From assembly GCA_964058845.1 (NCBI GenBank), contig CAXKVR010000432.1, positions 18,591-82,590 on the forward strand: 64,000 bases of DNA. Direction: 5' to 3'. Under the pieces are notes generated by a model that searched no databases, was not told where the DNA came from, and worked only from the letters and a program-made list of their open reading frames with translations. Source of the stretch: Carex sylvatica (lineage: Eukaryota > Streptophyta > Magnoliopsida > Poales > Cyperaceae). This document shows, piece by piece, positions 45,817 through 57,286 of the stretch; the first letter of the stretch is position 1, and every line of letters starts with the position of its first letter. A program made the translations under genes and the position numbers.

Positions 45817-46184
45817 CGGCTAGTATGACATTAGTGTTATATGACACTAACTTTAAAATTGATTGAATAGGCTTTAAATGATTAATTCAAACCGTTCAAA
45901 CTGATTTACTTTATGAGTGATGCGTTTACATGCAAATTTTTTATATTTTCGAGTTATTTTTGTATCAAATCAAGCGGTAAAAATGTTAAAAAATGAATGT
46001 ATTAAAATTAATTTAAAAACTCACTCATTTGACTGTTTGACCCAGTACTAAATAAGTTCAAAAATTTATAAATTTGCATATAAATGCACAACTAATGAAG
46101 TAGATCGGTTTGAACGGTTTGGATTCACCGTTTGAAGTTGATTCGATAGGTTTTGGAGTTGATAACACTAATATTATACTAGTC
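45817..46184. mobile_element. Foldback MITE, Mutator-like
   Basis: About 370 bp, with ends GGCTAGTATGACATTAGTGT / ACACTAATATTATACTAGTC. The arms are self-complementary (AATTCAAACCGTTCAAACTG / GGTTTGAACGGTTTGGATTC). It carries the subterminal CGAACCGTT-like motif seen in other elements here. Target-site duplication not resolved. Confidence 0.65.
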
Positions 46185-47486
46185 ATACTCGGAAATCAAA
46201 TATATGAAAATATATGAGAATCAAATATGCACACTAATGAATGGAAAAAATACGAGGTTGAACTTATTTTTTTCTTCCCACGTGCCTTTTCTTGCTCATT
46301 CTTCATTTGCATCTTATCAATTTTATTTTTTTATTTTCATAACAAGTGCATTTTATTTGATTTCTTAATTAATTACACTCCTTTTTACCATCACTTTTAC
46401 TTGTACCATTTTTGCACCATCAATTTCTTTATTTTTTTTCATGACAATTTTTACTTGTCATCATGAAACATGAAACAATAAAATATTATTGACAATAAAT
46501 CTTTAAAAAGAAAAAAAGTACATAACTTTCATGAATATCTTTCTCATGATCAAATAAGATTTCGTATAACTATATTTTCATACCAAACATTAATTTCACC
46601 ACTTTCTCATAGTTATTTTCGGACATACCCAAGGGTATGAATTTTCATAAATTAATTTTTTGAGTTTATGCATCCGAGAAATCTATCTCGCATAATATTC
46701 ATGTGACTACCAAACATGTCTTAAGAAAAATCATGACATACTAAGAAAGTAAAAAGTTGACAGACAGATATTATAACTTCTACAATATTTAATTTGTTCT
46801 CAAGGATTAACATATTTTAGTGATACCTCATGCCCCAAAAATTGGGGGGAATATGGGGTTACAAAACATTTTCCAAAACATGCACCAAAACAAAACAAGA
46901 AAAATCAGGATGAAGATCATCACATCAAAGAAAACAAAAATGTATGAAAAACAAATGCTAGAGTCACATCATGTCATCAACCAATTAATAAATAGCACCG
47001 AATTAATTAATTAATTAGGTCCCTTCCAGACTTCCACCGAAAAACCAACTCAGCTTATAAAGGCTTAAAGCAATGCTTATTGCTTTCCTAGTTTATATAT
47101 TCTGGTTGAGATGAACCTTCTCCAGTTTTACCAAACTGGACTGTCCCTTCCTTTGTCAATTGCTATACCCTTCATTAGAATATAAATTAATGTTTTTCTG
47201 TGCCATAAGGATTTTAGCATTCACGATATACTTTTCCAAATAAAATTATTTTGTTAATCAGTTTTAAAGTATATTATATTCGAAAATGACAGCGATATAT
47301 TCCTTTTTTATTTAAAAAGATAAACAAATTGGAACTTTTAAATTCGAAATATTCCCACAGCGCAACCTAGCTAAAAGTATTTCTCCATATATATTTAAGC
47401 GAAATCTTAAAACCTAGCTCATATATGATGAACATTGACGTGGTAAATTAATTATAATAAATTGATTCTAAAGATCATATATATGA

Positions 47487-47847
47487 GGGGTGGATTCATG
47501 ATTTTCATCAAGAAGGGATAAAAAAATAGTGATCGAATCGGGTTTAACTAATTAAGTTCCAATACATTAGCTTGTAATCGGATACTAGATAAAAAATAAT
47601 ACTATAATTCATAATTTTCAAAGCTTTGACTTTTTATTTCAAATGCTCTGGTTTTTAATCCTAATTATCAATTCAAATTCAAAGAATTAATTTATTATAA
47701 TTTTAATCCTAAATTAAACCAAAATTACAGATTAGAATTTCAGAGAGAGACAAAGTTAGTTCGGACATATAAATCCCCATAAAATTTCAAAATCCAAAGA
47801 AAACAGTTAGACTCTCCCTGGCTTCACTTAGCTATAGGTCTGCCCCT
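47487..47847. mobile_element. hAT-like MITE relic
   Basis: The ends GAGGGGTGGATTCATGATTT and AGGTCTGCCCCTG resemble the ends of the element at 54603-54928. No convincing target-site duplication remains. Non-coding. Confidence 0.45.
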
Positions 47848-48128
47848 GTACATAACTAGTTGGTATATATTATGAACATTGAACATACATTTTAGTCACT
47901 TATAATCAGGATAACTAATTGCGGATATTATATGATTATAATATTTGAAGTATTCAATATGTGCATTAAGTGTATTTTAGTAGTGGTTAATTTGAAAAAT
48001 TAGGTAAAAAGTTCAAAACGACTACAAGTGTACATTTTGTAATGAACAAATTGTGTATTCTGCAATAGCTCATGTGTCAGTATCTTTATTTGAGAAACTT
48101 GTACTGGTAGTGGCTCATGTGTCTGTAT

Positions 48129-48322
48129 CAGTGTTGTGCGCTCGTCGAACGGATAGAGTATCGCCAAGCGATTAATTGAGAATAATTGAGAATAATCGAC
48201 TATAATCAGAAATAATCGGAAATAATCGGCCGATTAGTTGAGAAAATTTGTGACTAATTTAGTCACCTTAAACGACTAATTAGCCGATTAATCGGCTTAA
48301 ACGGTCGTTTTTTACAACACTG
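48129..48322. mobile_element. hAT-type MITE with perfect 8-bp duplication
   Basis: A 194-bp element with ends CAGTGTTG / CAACACTG and a perfect 8-bp duplication GTCTGTAT at 48121-48128 and 48323-48330. The interior repeats AATAATCGG and GCCGATTAATCGG motifs. Same family as 51291-51466. Confidence 0.9.
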
Positions 48323-49785
48323 GTCTGTATATATTACATACATAATTGTCAAATGTATATATCTGATAGTTTAAACAATAAGTCTGAAAATATAAAATTG
48401 TTATTAATAGTTGTCAGCATTCGTTTAACAAACTGTAAACAAACTGTACATACTAATGATGTTTACTTAAAAATAGATAAATTTACATTCTAATTAATGA
48501 GATATTAATTGCATTGGAATATTTAAGGCGTGTTGTTTACCCTGGTAGTTATGACTTATGAGCCCCGCTTTCTTTCTTTCTTTCTTTCTTTCTTTTTGAA
48601 GTGGGGACAAAGAGAGAGAAAGAAAAATAGATCAGAGAGGGAGAGAGAGAGAGTCCCACCGGTAGTTTGAGAAATGGACTCCTCCATATGTTCTATAGAT
48701 GGTTCTTGCCATTGTCTGATCCCCAGCCAATCACAGAGAGAACAAAGAAATTAGAGAGTGATAGAGAGAGAGAGAAACAAATATAGGATGAAGTAGATGG
48801 ATTCCATTGAAAACCAAAGAAAAGAAAAAGAAAAAGCTTGTCAAATATTCTTTGATGACTTCTTCTTAAAAAGAAAAAGGTTATTTAGGGTTTAGAAAGA
48901 TATCTGATATTTATTTTATTTAACTGATTTCAGTCAAAATTGAAGGGGGTTCTAAGTTCTAACTTTCATTATTTACCTGTCTTATTCACCAAAAGTATAA
49001 GAGTCATGATGGTTTTGATAAAATTTTAGTATATATATACAATGTTCAAACCTTGCAATAATTGCATATGTTTGTTCACGTAAGATTCATGGAATATGCT
49101 TTAACAGCAAATCCTATATCTTTTAAAGTCATATGCTAGTGCAAATAGAGTTAGAAATATTTAATTTGGTGAACTGAACTAATAAAAGTTCATGCAAACA
49201 AGAAAAAGAAAAAAAAAAAAAAACCGATCACACAAATAGGAAAAAAAATGCATGTTTTGAGTTTATTGAGGAAATAATTAATGCATGTAATTCAATTTGG
49301 TTAAGGCATTTGCATGCATGCTTAAATTTCAAAGGTGACAAACTGACAAGGAAAAATTATCTTAGTTGGATACTTTACATTTTAAACTGAGGTTTGCTAA
49401 TTAACGTAGAATACCAACAAAATTATGAAGAATATATTCATAATAATGTTTTTATTGCATTTATCACAATACTAACACAATTATGCAGAATTCAATGATA
49501 GAAATGCTATTATATGAATTTTATCACAAATTAACAGTCACACCATGTAGCTTCCTCGCCGCAACGAAAAAAAAAATGTACAGTATACTTGCGAAGAAAG
49601 CAATTTTACAAATGAAAAAAATAATAATACAAGCGCAGATAACATGCATGCACACTCACTACATATTAACAATCATCTACTTATTTTGGTGCATACCCAA
49701 TACACATCTAAATAATATAGATTATTGTTCAAATTCAGTCTTAAGCTAGTAGTTAATTAATGTAATTAATGCTCTCCACCCGTAG

Positions 49786-50268
49786 AATAGAGATGTAAAT
49801 ATCTGGCGTGTTGTGACATGTCATAACAAGTTACACTGTTACTTAATTGGATCACATGTTGTGTTGTGCCGCATTGCGCGTTGTGATTAAATTGTGATGG
49901 ACAGTCACAACAAATTAGTCATGCATGCATGCCGTGATTACCCATGTTGTGTTCAAATGTGACTGGTCGTATTTGGTAACATTTAACTATTTTTTTTTCA
50001 AAAATTTAAGTTAGTCTATTTAAGATTTACCATTAGATTAAGATCTAATGAATCTAATCACGTGTGGCTCGCGTGAGCATGTGTGGTGTCATAACATGAC
50101 CAAATCAATTTGCCTATTGTACTGTGCCGTGCTAATTTAATTTTTGAAAGATAGTCACATTATACAAATAATTATAACACGGAACATGTAAATCACGACA
50201 TAGTCAAGTGACCGGTATACGTGTCACTGACGTACTCAGTTACGGGGCGTGATGTTTTTACATCCAGG
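49786..50268. mobile_element. Probable hAT-like element
   Basis: Ends GATGTAAATATCTGGCGTG and CGTGATGTTTTTACATCC are inverted copies, and the interior repeats GTGTTGTG/CACAAC-like motifs. About 480 bp. No target-site duplication could be fixed. Non-coding. Confidence 0.5.
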
Positions 50269-51290
50269 AGGTTTTTAAATGGAGAAATAATTCTGATCAT
50301 TAGAGAAATTTTGCTTAATACTCCGTAACACCAACTGCTAATTTTATAACAAAATGCAAACTATGTTAAAGAAAAAATAAACCAACTGGTTCACTTTTAT
50401 TAAGTGTGTATCATGCATGTACAAAATAAAATTAATGATCAATAAATCAAATGCTAACGGTATATATATACTGTATATATCGAACGTCATGACAACATTA
50501 GTACGTATATATTCTATTAATTGCTTGCATGAAGGCCCCTAAAAATGATATAACATTAGTATTCATAATTCCACCGAAATGCTTTGACACAAAATCATTT
50601 AGTAATATGTATCTTTTGCTTTGCATTAATTCTGACTGTTAATTGTATATATATGTATACTAGATTGCACTTGTATCTATATTATTTCTAAATTTGACTG
50701 AGTTATAATTGTAAACACTATATAGTCTTAGACTCCATAAAAGCTAGAATTGACACAATTTTTTTCAGTATAATTTTTTTTAGGTGAAAGCTTTTTTTTT
50801 TATTATTTGGTTGATTTTTCCTTATAGTATAACTGCTCTGTAGAAGAAAATTATGGAGATCATCTATTTTCTTATCCACATTTGATCTCTAACCAGACAA
50901 TGAATACCTTTGATCTATAGCTGGAGTTAATAATCTTTTGGACAATATAATTAATCAGTTTCTATATATATGGTTTTATTTAATGAAATCCATGGGAACT
51001 CTTCCATATATTTTTCTCAAAAACAAAAATATTAATCATTTTCTAAGTTCAATGTCAAGAGAGAGTTCTTTAATTTTTTTTTTAGTTTGAATAAATTATT
51101 TTTCTTTATTTTATTTGTATTGCAGAAAAATCAACCTAATTAATTCATAAAACAATAGATATTGAATGCATGCATGTCTAGATAAAAAAAACTTTGTGTG
51201 AAGTGTATATATAGATTCTATAAATTAAAGACCATCAAATCAAAATTCTGTGGAAAAAATTAATTAATTTAAATAAACAACACTACTAGC

Positions 51291-51466
51291 CAGTGTTGTA
51301 AATAACATCGGTTTAGGCCGATTAATCGGCCGATTAATCATAGGCAGTGATCAAATTGTTATGGATATTTCCGACTAATTGACCGATTGTTCTCAGTTAT
51401 TCTCGATTAACCGTTTTGCAGTACTCTATCCATCTGATCACCGCATATTGTCTATTTACAACACTG
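51291..51466. mobile_element. hAT-type MITE, second copy of the CAGTGTTG family
   Basis: About 176 bp with ends CAGTGTTGTAAATA / TATTTACAACACTG and internal GCCGATTAATCGGCCGATTA. CTACTAGC precedes it (51283-51290) and recurs after four extra bases (51471-51478), an imperfectly placed 8-bp target duplication. Confidence 0.75.
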
Positions 51467-52312
51467 CTAGCTACTAGCCAATTTATCAAATCAATTGGTT
51501 TATTAATCCAATTTGTCAGGTAATTTACAACATTGCTAATTAATTAATATCAGGTTTTTGGTTGTTCAACATGCATGCATGGGACCAGTATATAACTATA
51601 TATAGGTCGACAGATCTAATCTTTTTTTGGAATCCCAACAGTATTTTAGCTGGTCATTGCTCATTGGTCTCTTTTCAGCTTTACTTTCCTAACAAACTAG
51701 AGTACTAATATGCAGCAATATATACATGCAATAAAAGGAGAAGAAAACAACAACAGGTATATATAACAGCAAATCATTAAACAATAGCAATAACTGCTGA
51801 CCTGACTATCAATAAATAAAGACTACATGCACCTTGAATGTAAAACAATTTTCAAAATGAAAAATTAGACCCAAACACCAGCCTTTTGACAAATAATGAA
51901 ATTGAGAGCAGTGGGAAATATAATCCCTTCATCATAACTTAGGCATGTATTTTTATTTCTTTAGCATGATTCCCCAACCAATAAGCATATATATATATAA
52001 GCCCAATTAATTTAATTAGATCCAATAGGTATCCTTGTATTTGGATCCAAGCTAGCTGTTGAATTGGTGGGTCCAGACTATTAATTTTATAAACCCCCAC
52101 TGTAGTGGCACATTTGTCAATCAATCTTGCTAACAATTAAGTAGTAACAAGTTTTCATTGAATAATCAATTAATTAATTATGAAATGATGCAAAGGTACT
52201 TGAACAGTTGAAGCAATAAACAAAATATAATTTTGTCCTGTCCTTGCATAGAGGCTCACCAAACACCACAGAATTAGTAGTTGCCTCTGACTAGAGTTGA
52301 CAGGTCTGGTCA

Positions 52313-52359
52313 GGGTTAGGGTTAGGGTTAGGGTTAAATTAGGGTTAGGGTTAGGGTTT
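52313..52359. repeat. Short interstitial telomere-like tract of TTAGGG type
   Basis: Four GGGTTA units, a 5-bp interruption (AATTA), two more GGGTTA units and a final GGGTTT. All complete units are six bases long (TTAGGG, vertebrate or Asparagales type) rather than the usual plant seven-base TTTAGGG. The tract is short and could be chance expansion. Confidence 0.8.
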
Positions 52360-54602
52360 CTTTTGGGTGGTGGGTACGGTTTTTGTGTGAGGATGAAGTT
52401 AGTGGGATGTATATTGGATGGAAGCATCTGATTCGCCTCACCCTCTTTCTTTATTTTCTTGTGATCTTCTATGGTCGTATTCATACAGACATTCATGTGG
52501 TAATTAAAAGCACTAAACTATTTTTTTCTTGATGTAGTTTTATTAATTTGTTAGTTATATTAATTAGGTAGTCGTTTTTTTGTATAATTATATATTCTTT
52601 TTCGAAATGTACATACTTTCTTATTTAATTTTCATTTGAAATTTTTCTCTACTTAAGTTAGCTATGTTGTTATATTTTGAAATGCCGGGACAGTTCAATA
52701 TTGTTAGTATTATTCCTTTTTAGCTATATATTTTGTCTTAAAATAATTTGCTAATTCTTTTAACTATAACAAAATTTTGGTTTTGCATATATTGTTTATT
52801 GGCAAATTCCAAACTAGACACTTTAGATAATATATCCATAATAATTCAGATCTATTTTGATGTTTAGAATAGCTCACTTTTTAGAAGAAGGGTAAAATGG
52901 ATTGCTTTATCAAATGTTTTACGAAAGAGAAGTGATTCCAACAAATTTATTCTATTCTACTCGAAGCGTACTGCTCATATATATCTAGTGTCGTTAGAAT
53001 ATTTTGGTAGGATATCCAAAATTATTGTAATAATCATTAATTAACGTTGATATATATAAACAAATTACTTTATAAAAAAATGCTACATCTCAATGACTTT
53101 CGATAATTAACAAAATATCTAACGTATGAAGCAATTTACATTGGAAGACAAATAAAAAAAAGAAAAGAATTAACCTTTGTACATGATAATTTATTTATTG
53201 GTTCATAAATGTTGTTCCCTCTTAAGTGGAATATGTTTTTTTTTCCAAAGACAAGTAAAGAGTTCAGATCCAGCGTGGTATCTTAATTACCGTACGTGTA
53301 GAACATGAGATCTGAATATATATTATTTTTTTTCTTTTTTAACTTTGTACTAATCTCAAAGCAGATCTCCTATACTTTAAATAGACATCAAAATTATTTT
53401 AGCTCGATCGGCAAAGAACATATTCTACTACGTGCAGTACTGTGCAGTACTTCAGAGAATATATGCTCAATATATAAGTAATCATATATAGTCAATATAT
53501 ATAGTTGTACTATTATAGTTCACCAGCACAAAATTTTGATATTAATATAGCTTACGTGCCTGCATATTCTGTATATTATAAAGAAAATAAAAATAAAACA
53601 CATATTATCAAAAATAATTACAAGGCTTATCTTTTAACAATAAAATATTAAGATTTTTTAGGTAGCTATTAAATCGTTTTTAGGAATACTATAAGCGGTT
53701 GTTGTTTTCACAATTAAGATTAAATCTTAATCTGCGCGCTAAAGTACTGATGTTTGATCTGTTTGTCTTAATCTGTGAGTGAAAGTTAAGAAAGCTAAAG
53801 AAAGGAGTAGATGTACTTTAAGATTCGGACAGTGAATTAAAATCTGAGTAAATAGAGACTAAAAAAAGTGATATTAATCTGCACTAAGAACACTAAATGA
53901 AATTAACTAAAAGAGCCTTAAAGAGACTTAATTTAAGTTTTTTTTTTAATTTAACATCTAAGAGATCAAACTGTGTCCTTCTATTTTTTAATTTAAGTTT
54001 TCATATTTGAATAGAGCACTTCAGATAAGCCACAAAATATGGAGTTATAGAAATTTATCAGATCTTGAATGGAGAGTTATCTCAAAATGAGAAACGATCG
54101 ATTCATGAGGTTTAATTTGACACTCTTTCTTATATGAATTGTGCATAGATCCAAATTAAGCTGTACTAAACAATTTTGCTTATTTTCTTTTCCAAATACT
54201 TTTGGATGATTGGATAAAATATGTTTTACAAAAATTACATTATAATTAGTACGTAGTCTTTTGTAGGAAACATAATATATTATCATGCTTCATGTCTCTT
54301 AAATAAAATTAATTTGTTTGCTACGACAAAATTAATGACAATTTTGATTGTTGTCATTAATTTTTAAGAAATGCATTAATTGTGCATGTAAATGTGTATC
54401 AAATTATATCCATCAATGCAATATTTATTATTTTGGATAACATTTTAATGATATATTTTACTCTTGTAGAAAGTAATTAAAAGTTTTTATTTCTAATTGT
54501 TTTACAATCTAGTGCATACCCACACCAATTACTCTTATTAATTTGTAAAACCCAATTTTGTCATACATATTTAATTTTACGATATACCAAACTCGCGATA
54601 TT

Positions 54603-54928
54603 CAAGGGCGGACTCATATGGTTCTGGGAATTGGGAGGAGGGGCAGTTGCCCTCCTTGGATTTTGAGTTTTAGTGGAGATCGGGATGTTCCGATCGACTT
54701 TGCTCCCTTGAAATTTTTTTTGCCCCACTCTGAAAGTTTGATTTGTAATTCGGATTAAAATTGAAATATTTTTTTTGAATTATATTTGATACTTAGAATT
54801 ATACGTTAGAGAATCAGAAATTACAAGTCAGAATATTGAATTATCGAGTACCTTATTAGGTAATGCATTTAAATCCGATTCTATTTTTTTTTTTTGCTCC
54901 CCCGACGAAAATACTAGGTCTGCCCCTG
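54603..54928. mobile_element. hAT-type MITE upstream of EMF1
   Basis: A 326-bp element with ends CAAGGGCGGACTC / TAGGTCTGCCCCTG, flanked by GCGATATT (54595-54602) and GCCATATT (54929-54936), an 8-bp duplication with one mismatch. It lies about 0.3 kb upstream of the probable EMF1 promoter. Confidence 0.78.
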
Positions 54929-55189
54929 GCCATATTCTATATACATGTAAAAATAAAAAAAAACTTCTATTATTAAGTAATTATATAGCTCATACTAAGC
55001 TACACATGAATAAACCACAAAAGATCTATTGTGCTTTATTGTTTTGTTGCGCTATTGTATTGTATGGATGATGACATGTCATCTGGCGCCTCTTCCCACA
55101 CCAAGACATTCATGTCCACACAACCCTATCTTTGCATTTATTATTTTTTACCCCCTCATTTATTTACTATTTATATATTTTAAATTAAT

Positions 55190-55244
55190 TTCTCCCCATC
55201 CTCTTTCTCTCTCCTCTCTCTCTCTCACTAAACCCAAACCCTAA
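55190..55244 (+). promoter_or_regulatory. CT(GA)-repeat tract and telobox at the EMF1 5' end
   Basis: A pyrimidine tract of CTCTCT repeats (about 55200-55226) is followed by the telobox AAACCCTAA at 55236-55244. In Arabidopsis, GAGA-type repeats (bound by BPC proteins) and teloboxes (bound by TRB/AZF1-type proteins) are known Polycomb-recruiting and leader elements of many genes. Transcription probably starts in or near this region, but the start site cannot be fixed by eye. Confidence 0.6.
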
Positions 55245-55416
55245 AGTAGAAAAGGAAAGCATTGCTTTCTCTCCTTCGATCCCAAATTCCCCTCTTTTGA
55301 TGCACTGCTCATCTCTTGTGTTAAATCAGCTCTAAGGTTTTCTCTCTTGGCGGTGCAATTCTTCTCTGAGATTTGAAGCAAATTAATTTTTCATGAGCTG
55401 CTTCTCCAGTTAAAAA

Positions 55417-56331
55417 GTAAGTTTCTTTCCCCAATTTATAATTTGTTCTCTTTTAATTTCTTGTATTTAGCTTCTCTCTATTAGGAACCTTTTTCAATCT
55501 TAATAAATCTTTAATTTGGATGCCATCTAATCTCCCTTTGACTATAGCTGTGTTTCTTATTGGGTTTCTTCCTTTATTTTTCTCTTGTCTTCTTCTCTCC
55601 AGCTCCAGCTAAGCTTCATTTCAATTGGTTGTTGCTTGTTCTGATCAATTACTAGATTCTGGTTCTTAAATTTCTCTTCTTTGTACCAGTTGTTAGTTTC
55701 TTCTTTCTTTGGTTTTCTTTTATTTTTTATTTTTACCTCTTTAGTTTCCCTTTCCTTTTCTCTTTGGGAACTTTTTCTAACCTTTGCCTTTGAAATATCT
55801 CTTTCTATAATTGTTTGATGTACTCTTGTCGTAGAAGCCGGGGAAATTGGGTTATAGATAAAATAGTATATCTTAAACTTAATTGTTCTCTGATTTTGAT
55901 TGGTCTATCCATCTGGGGTCATGATTTTATGGAGGAAAATTAAATCACATGTAACTTTTCTAGGGTTCGAAATGTAAATCATTTTTTTTTTTTTGTCCCT
56001 TTTGTAATCTTACTTAGCACCAAAAACAGGTGTTAATGCAAACTTAGTTTAGACTGATGCTGTTATATTTCATGTAGTTATTCAAACTTAAATCTTAAGA
56101 GATGCACCTTTTCTTATAGATTGATTGTTCCTAGGTGAAATATTTTGTTTTATATATTCCCACCCCATGTAAACTAACCCACTCTATTGTATAGTCAACT
56201 TCTTGAGCTAACACTTGGAGGTGTCTAACTTGAGTTCATCTTAGCAAACAACTACTAGGAATGTTCCTTTTAGACATCATATTTTGTTCAAGTCTTGTTT
56301 ATATATACTTGTCATTCATATATTAGTGTCG

Positions 56332-56378
<47 letters not shown>

Positions 56379-57284
56379 TTTGCACTGTGTTGTGACATTT
56401 ACGTAAGGTTAAGTACATATTTGGAGTTGGGTTTCCAAGCTTTTATGTTTAGAAAATATGTAGCAAAAGAAACACTTATATATGTTATGTTCTCATCTCA
56501 TATTTTATATGCTGAATACACCATTCTTTACTTAAAAATCTCATTTTGATGTATATGTCATGTTTGTGGTGACTAGTTTATTCTTAGTATATGTTTGTTT
56601 TAGTTTAACTACACCTTGTCTCTGGATTCATAACAAGCTCTCATTTTTGTAAGCAACTTTGTAAAGCACTTTTTGTGTGCACTTCTCCTATAGATAACGA
56701 CAACTTTTAAATAGGTTTTCCTTAGCTAAGCTTTACATTGTACATAGAGATAATCTTAACAAAAAAGAACTGCATTGGATTGAGGTAAGTTTATTAGCAA
56801 AGTTTTGTAATAACAACTAACAAGCAACTTTTAAAGTTGATGTGTTATTTCTCTTCACTTGTACTGTACCTACTTATTATGTCCAGCAACATCTTCTTGG
56901 AAGCACTGTATATAGTTTACAATTGCATATTTCATGCAAAGGTTCATTTCTTTTCCTCATGACAATCTGTTTGTGTTCTTGTACTATGTTTTCTATCTAG
57001 ATGATAATTAAGTAGTTTCTTAACTATGATACAACTTAAACATTATAATTTTGCGGTAGAAACCTTTATTATATTGTAATAACTAATAAGTGTAGATGTA
57101 TATGTGGTTCTCATACAACAAACTGTTATGGCTGGGATTGATGTATGTTTTTTATATATATATTTTGGATTCTCTTATATATTATATACATAGTACAGAT
57201 TAAGATATATTAAGTTCCAGAGAATTAATTGTTTGCTGACATATACAATGTTTTGAACTTTTGATCAATGATGTTAGCTTGCAG
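55417..57284 (+). other. EMF1 5'-leader intron
   Basis: A GT (GTAAGTTTC) after the leader and the acceptor TTGCAG just before the start codon (ATG at 57287) define an intron of about 1.87 kb in the 5' UTR. It is T-rich, has no conserved frame, and includes an (AT)n microsatellite at about 56335-56374. No element with clear ends is visible. Confidence 0.65.
56335..56374. repeat. (AT)n microsatellite
   Basis: About 20 uninterrupted AT dinucleotides inside the EMF1 leader intron. Likely length-variable between individuals. Confidence 0.95.
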
Positions 57285-57286
57285 TG

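Larger units (their letters stand above)
45281..55180. other. Intergenic region upstream of EMF1
   Basis: About 10 kb with no gene I can support. The stretch at 45290-45480 is GC-richer and contains GACAGGTGGGCCC, a motif common in plant promoters, but no gene follows. Simple sequence includes a CTTT tract near 48.57 kb and GA-rich DNA near 48.6-48.8 kb. Several MITEs are listed separately. Remaining stretches (about 46.2-47.4, 50.3-51.2 and 52.5-54.5 kb) are AT-rich with nothing recognisable. Confidence 0.6.

Noticed and set aside
46227..46466. 79-codon Phe-rich frame
   Set aside because: Translation of T-rich intergenic DNA with no start context or similarity.
47040..47170. Possible microRNA hairpin (AAGCAATGCTTATTGCTT and CCAGTTTTACCAAACTGG)
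   Set aside because: The stems are too short for a plant miRNA precursor and match no miRNA I remember.
52170..52496. Minus-strand frame with Asn-Pro and Leu-Thr repeats
   Set aside because: The repeats are simply the translation of the TTAGGG tract.
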